Part shown: in pieces, positions 5,977 to 6,039 of the stretch
Numbering within the stretch: the stretch's first letter is position 1
Layout of the letters: the number at the start of each line of letters is the position of its first letter
Source: JABDPF01 sp036351575
Lineage (GTDB): Bacteria > Pseudomonadota > Gammaproteobacteria > Xanthomonadales > SZUA-36
Length of the DNA: 6,039 nt
Reading direction: 5' to 3'
Assembly (NCBI GenBank): GCA_036351575.1
Contig: JAZBPJ010000074.1
Coordinates: 1 to 6,039, forward strand
The notes under the pieces: generated by a model
What the model was told of the DNA's origin: nothing
Seen by the model: the letters and a program-made list of their open reading frames with translations, nothing else
Databases searched by the model: none
Program-made: the position numbers and the translations under genes

Positions 5977-6039
5977 GAAAGAACTCTGAAAATTCATGCC
6001 CTTCCCGAGCCTGGTCCGGCCGCCACGCATCCCTGCCGC

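Noticed and set aside
5965..6039. Sigma54 (-24/-12) promoter for the pilin gene
   Set aside because: No TGGCAC-N5-TTGC match in the 75 bp available; it may lie beyond the window edge.

Overview
The window reads as ordinary chromosomal sequence from a GC-rich (roughly 60 % by eye) Gram-negative bacterium. A type IV pilin with a class III prepilin leader, a Sec-type signal peptide on a small Cys-rich protein, and the style of the S9 peptidase and POT transporter point to a gammaproteobacterium of the Xanthomonadales/Chromatiales-like kind. That placement is inference from protein style, not a database result. I see no mobile elements, CRISPR arrays, tRNAs or rRNAs.

Layout, left to right. (1) The 3' part of a plus-strand S9-family serine peptidase, open through the left edge and ending at 1759. 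(2) Converging on it, a minus-strand DUF368/PopT-family polyprenyl-phosphate transporter (1789-2736). (3) A 179-bp divergent promoter region, with a good sigma70-like promoter for popT and a weaker one for the next gene. (4) A plus-strand secreted protein of 137 aa (2916-3329) built from two eight-Cys GLG1-like repeats with identical spacing. (5) A perfect 18-bp-stem bidirectional terminator (3341-3380) shared with (6), a minus-strand POT/PTR2 proton-dependent oligopeptide transporter (3392-5347) with an unusual ~180-residue insert between predicted TM7 and TM8. (7) A 158-bp gap with a rho-independent terminator for the pilin gene and a second, plus-strand-facing terminator-like hairpin. (8) A minus-strand type IV pilin (5506-5964), followed by 75 bp of upstream DNA to the right edge.

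The genes are not one operon: each is separated by a terminator, by convergent orientation or by a divergent promoter region. The S9 peptidase and the POT transporter would fit a peptide-scavenging lifestyle (cleave peptides, import di/tripeptides). PopT recycles the undecaprenyl-phosphate carrier for envelope synthesis, and the pilin is a surface filament subunit. I find no convincing new multi-gene system. The items most worth a second look are the duplicated Cys-repeat secreted protein and the inserted periplasmic domain of the POT transporter.
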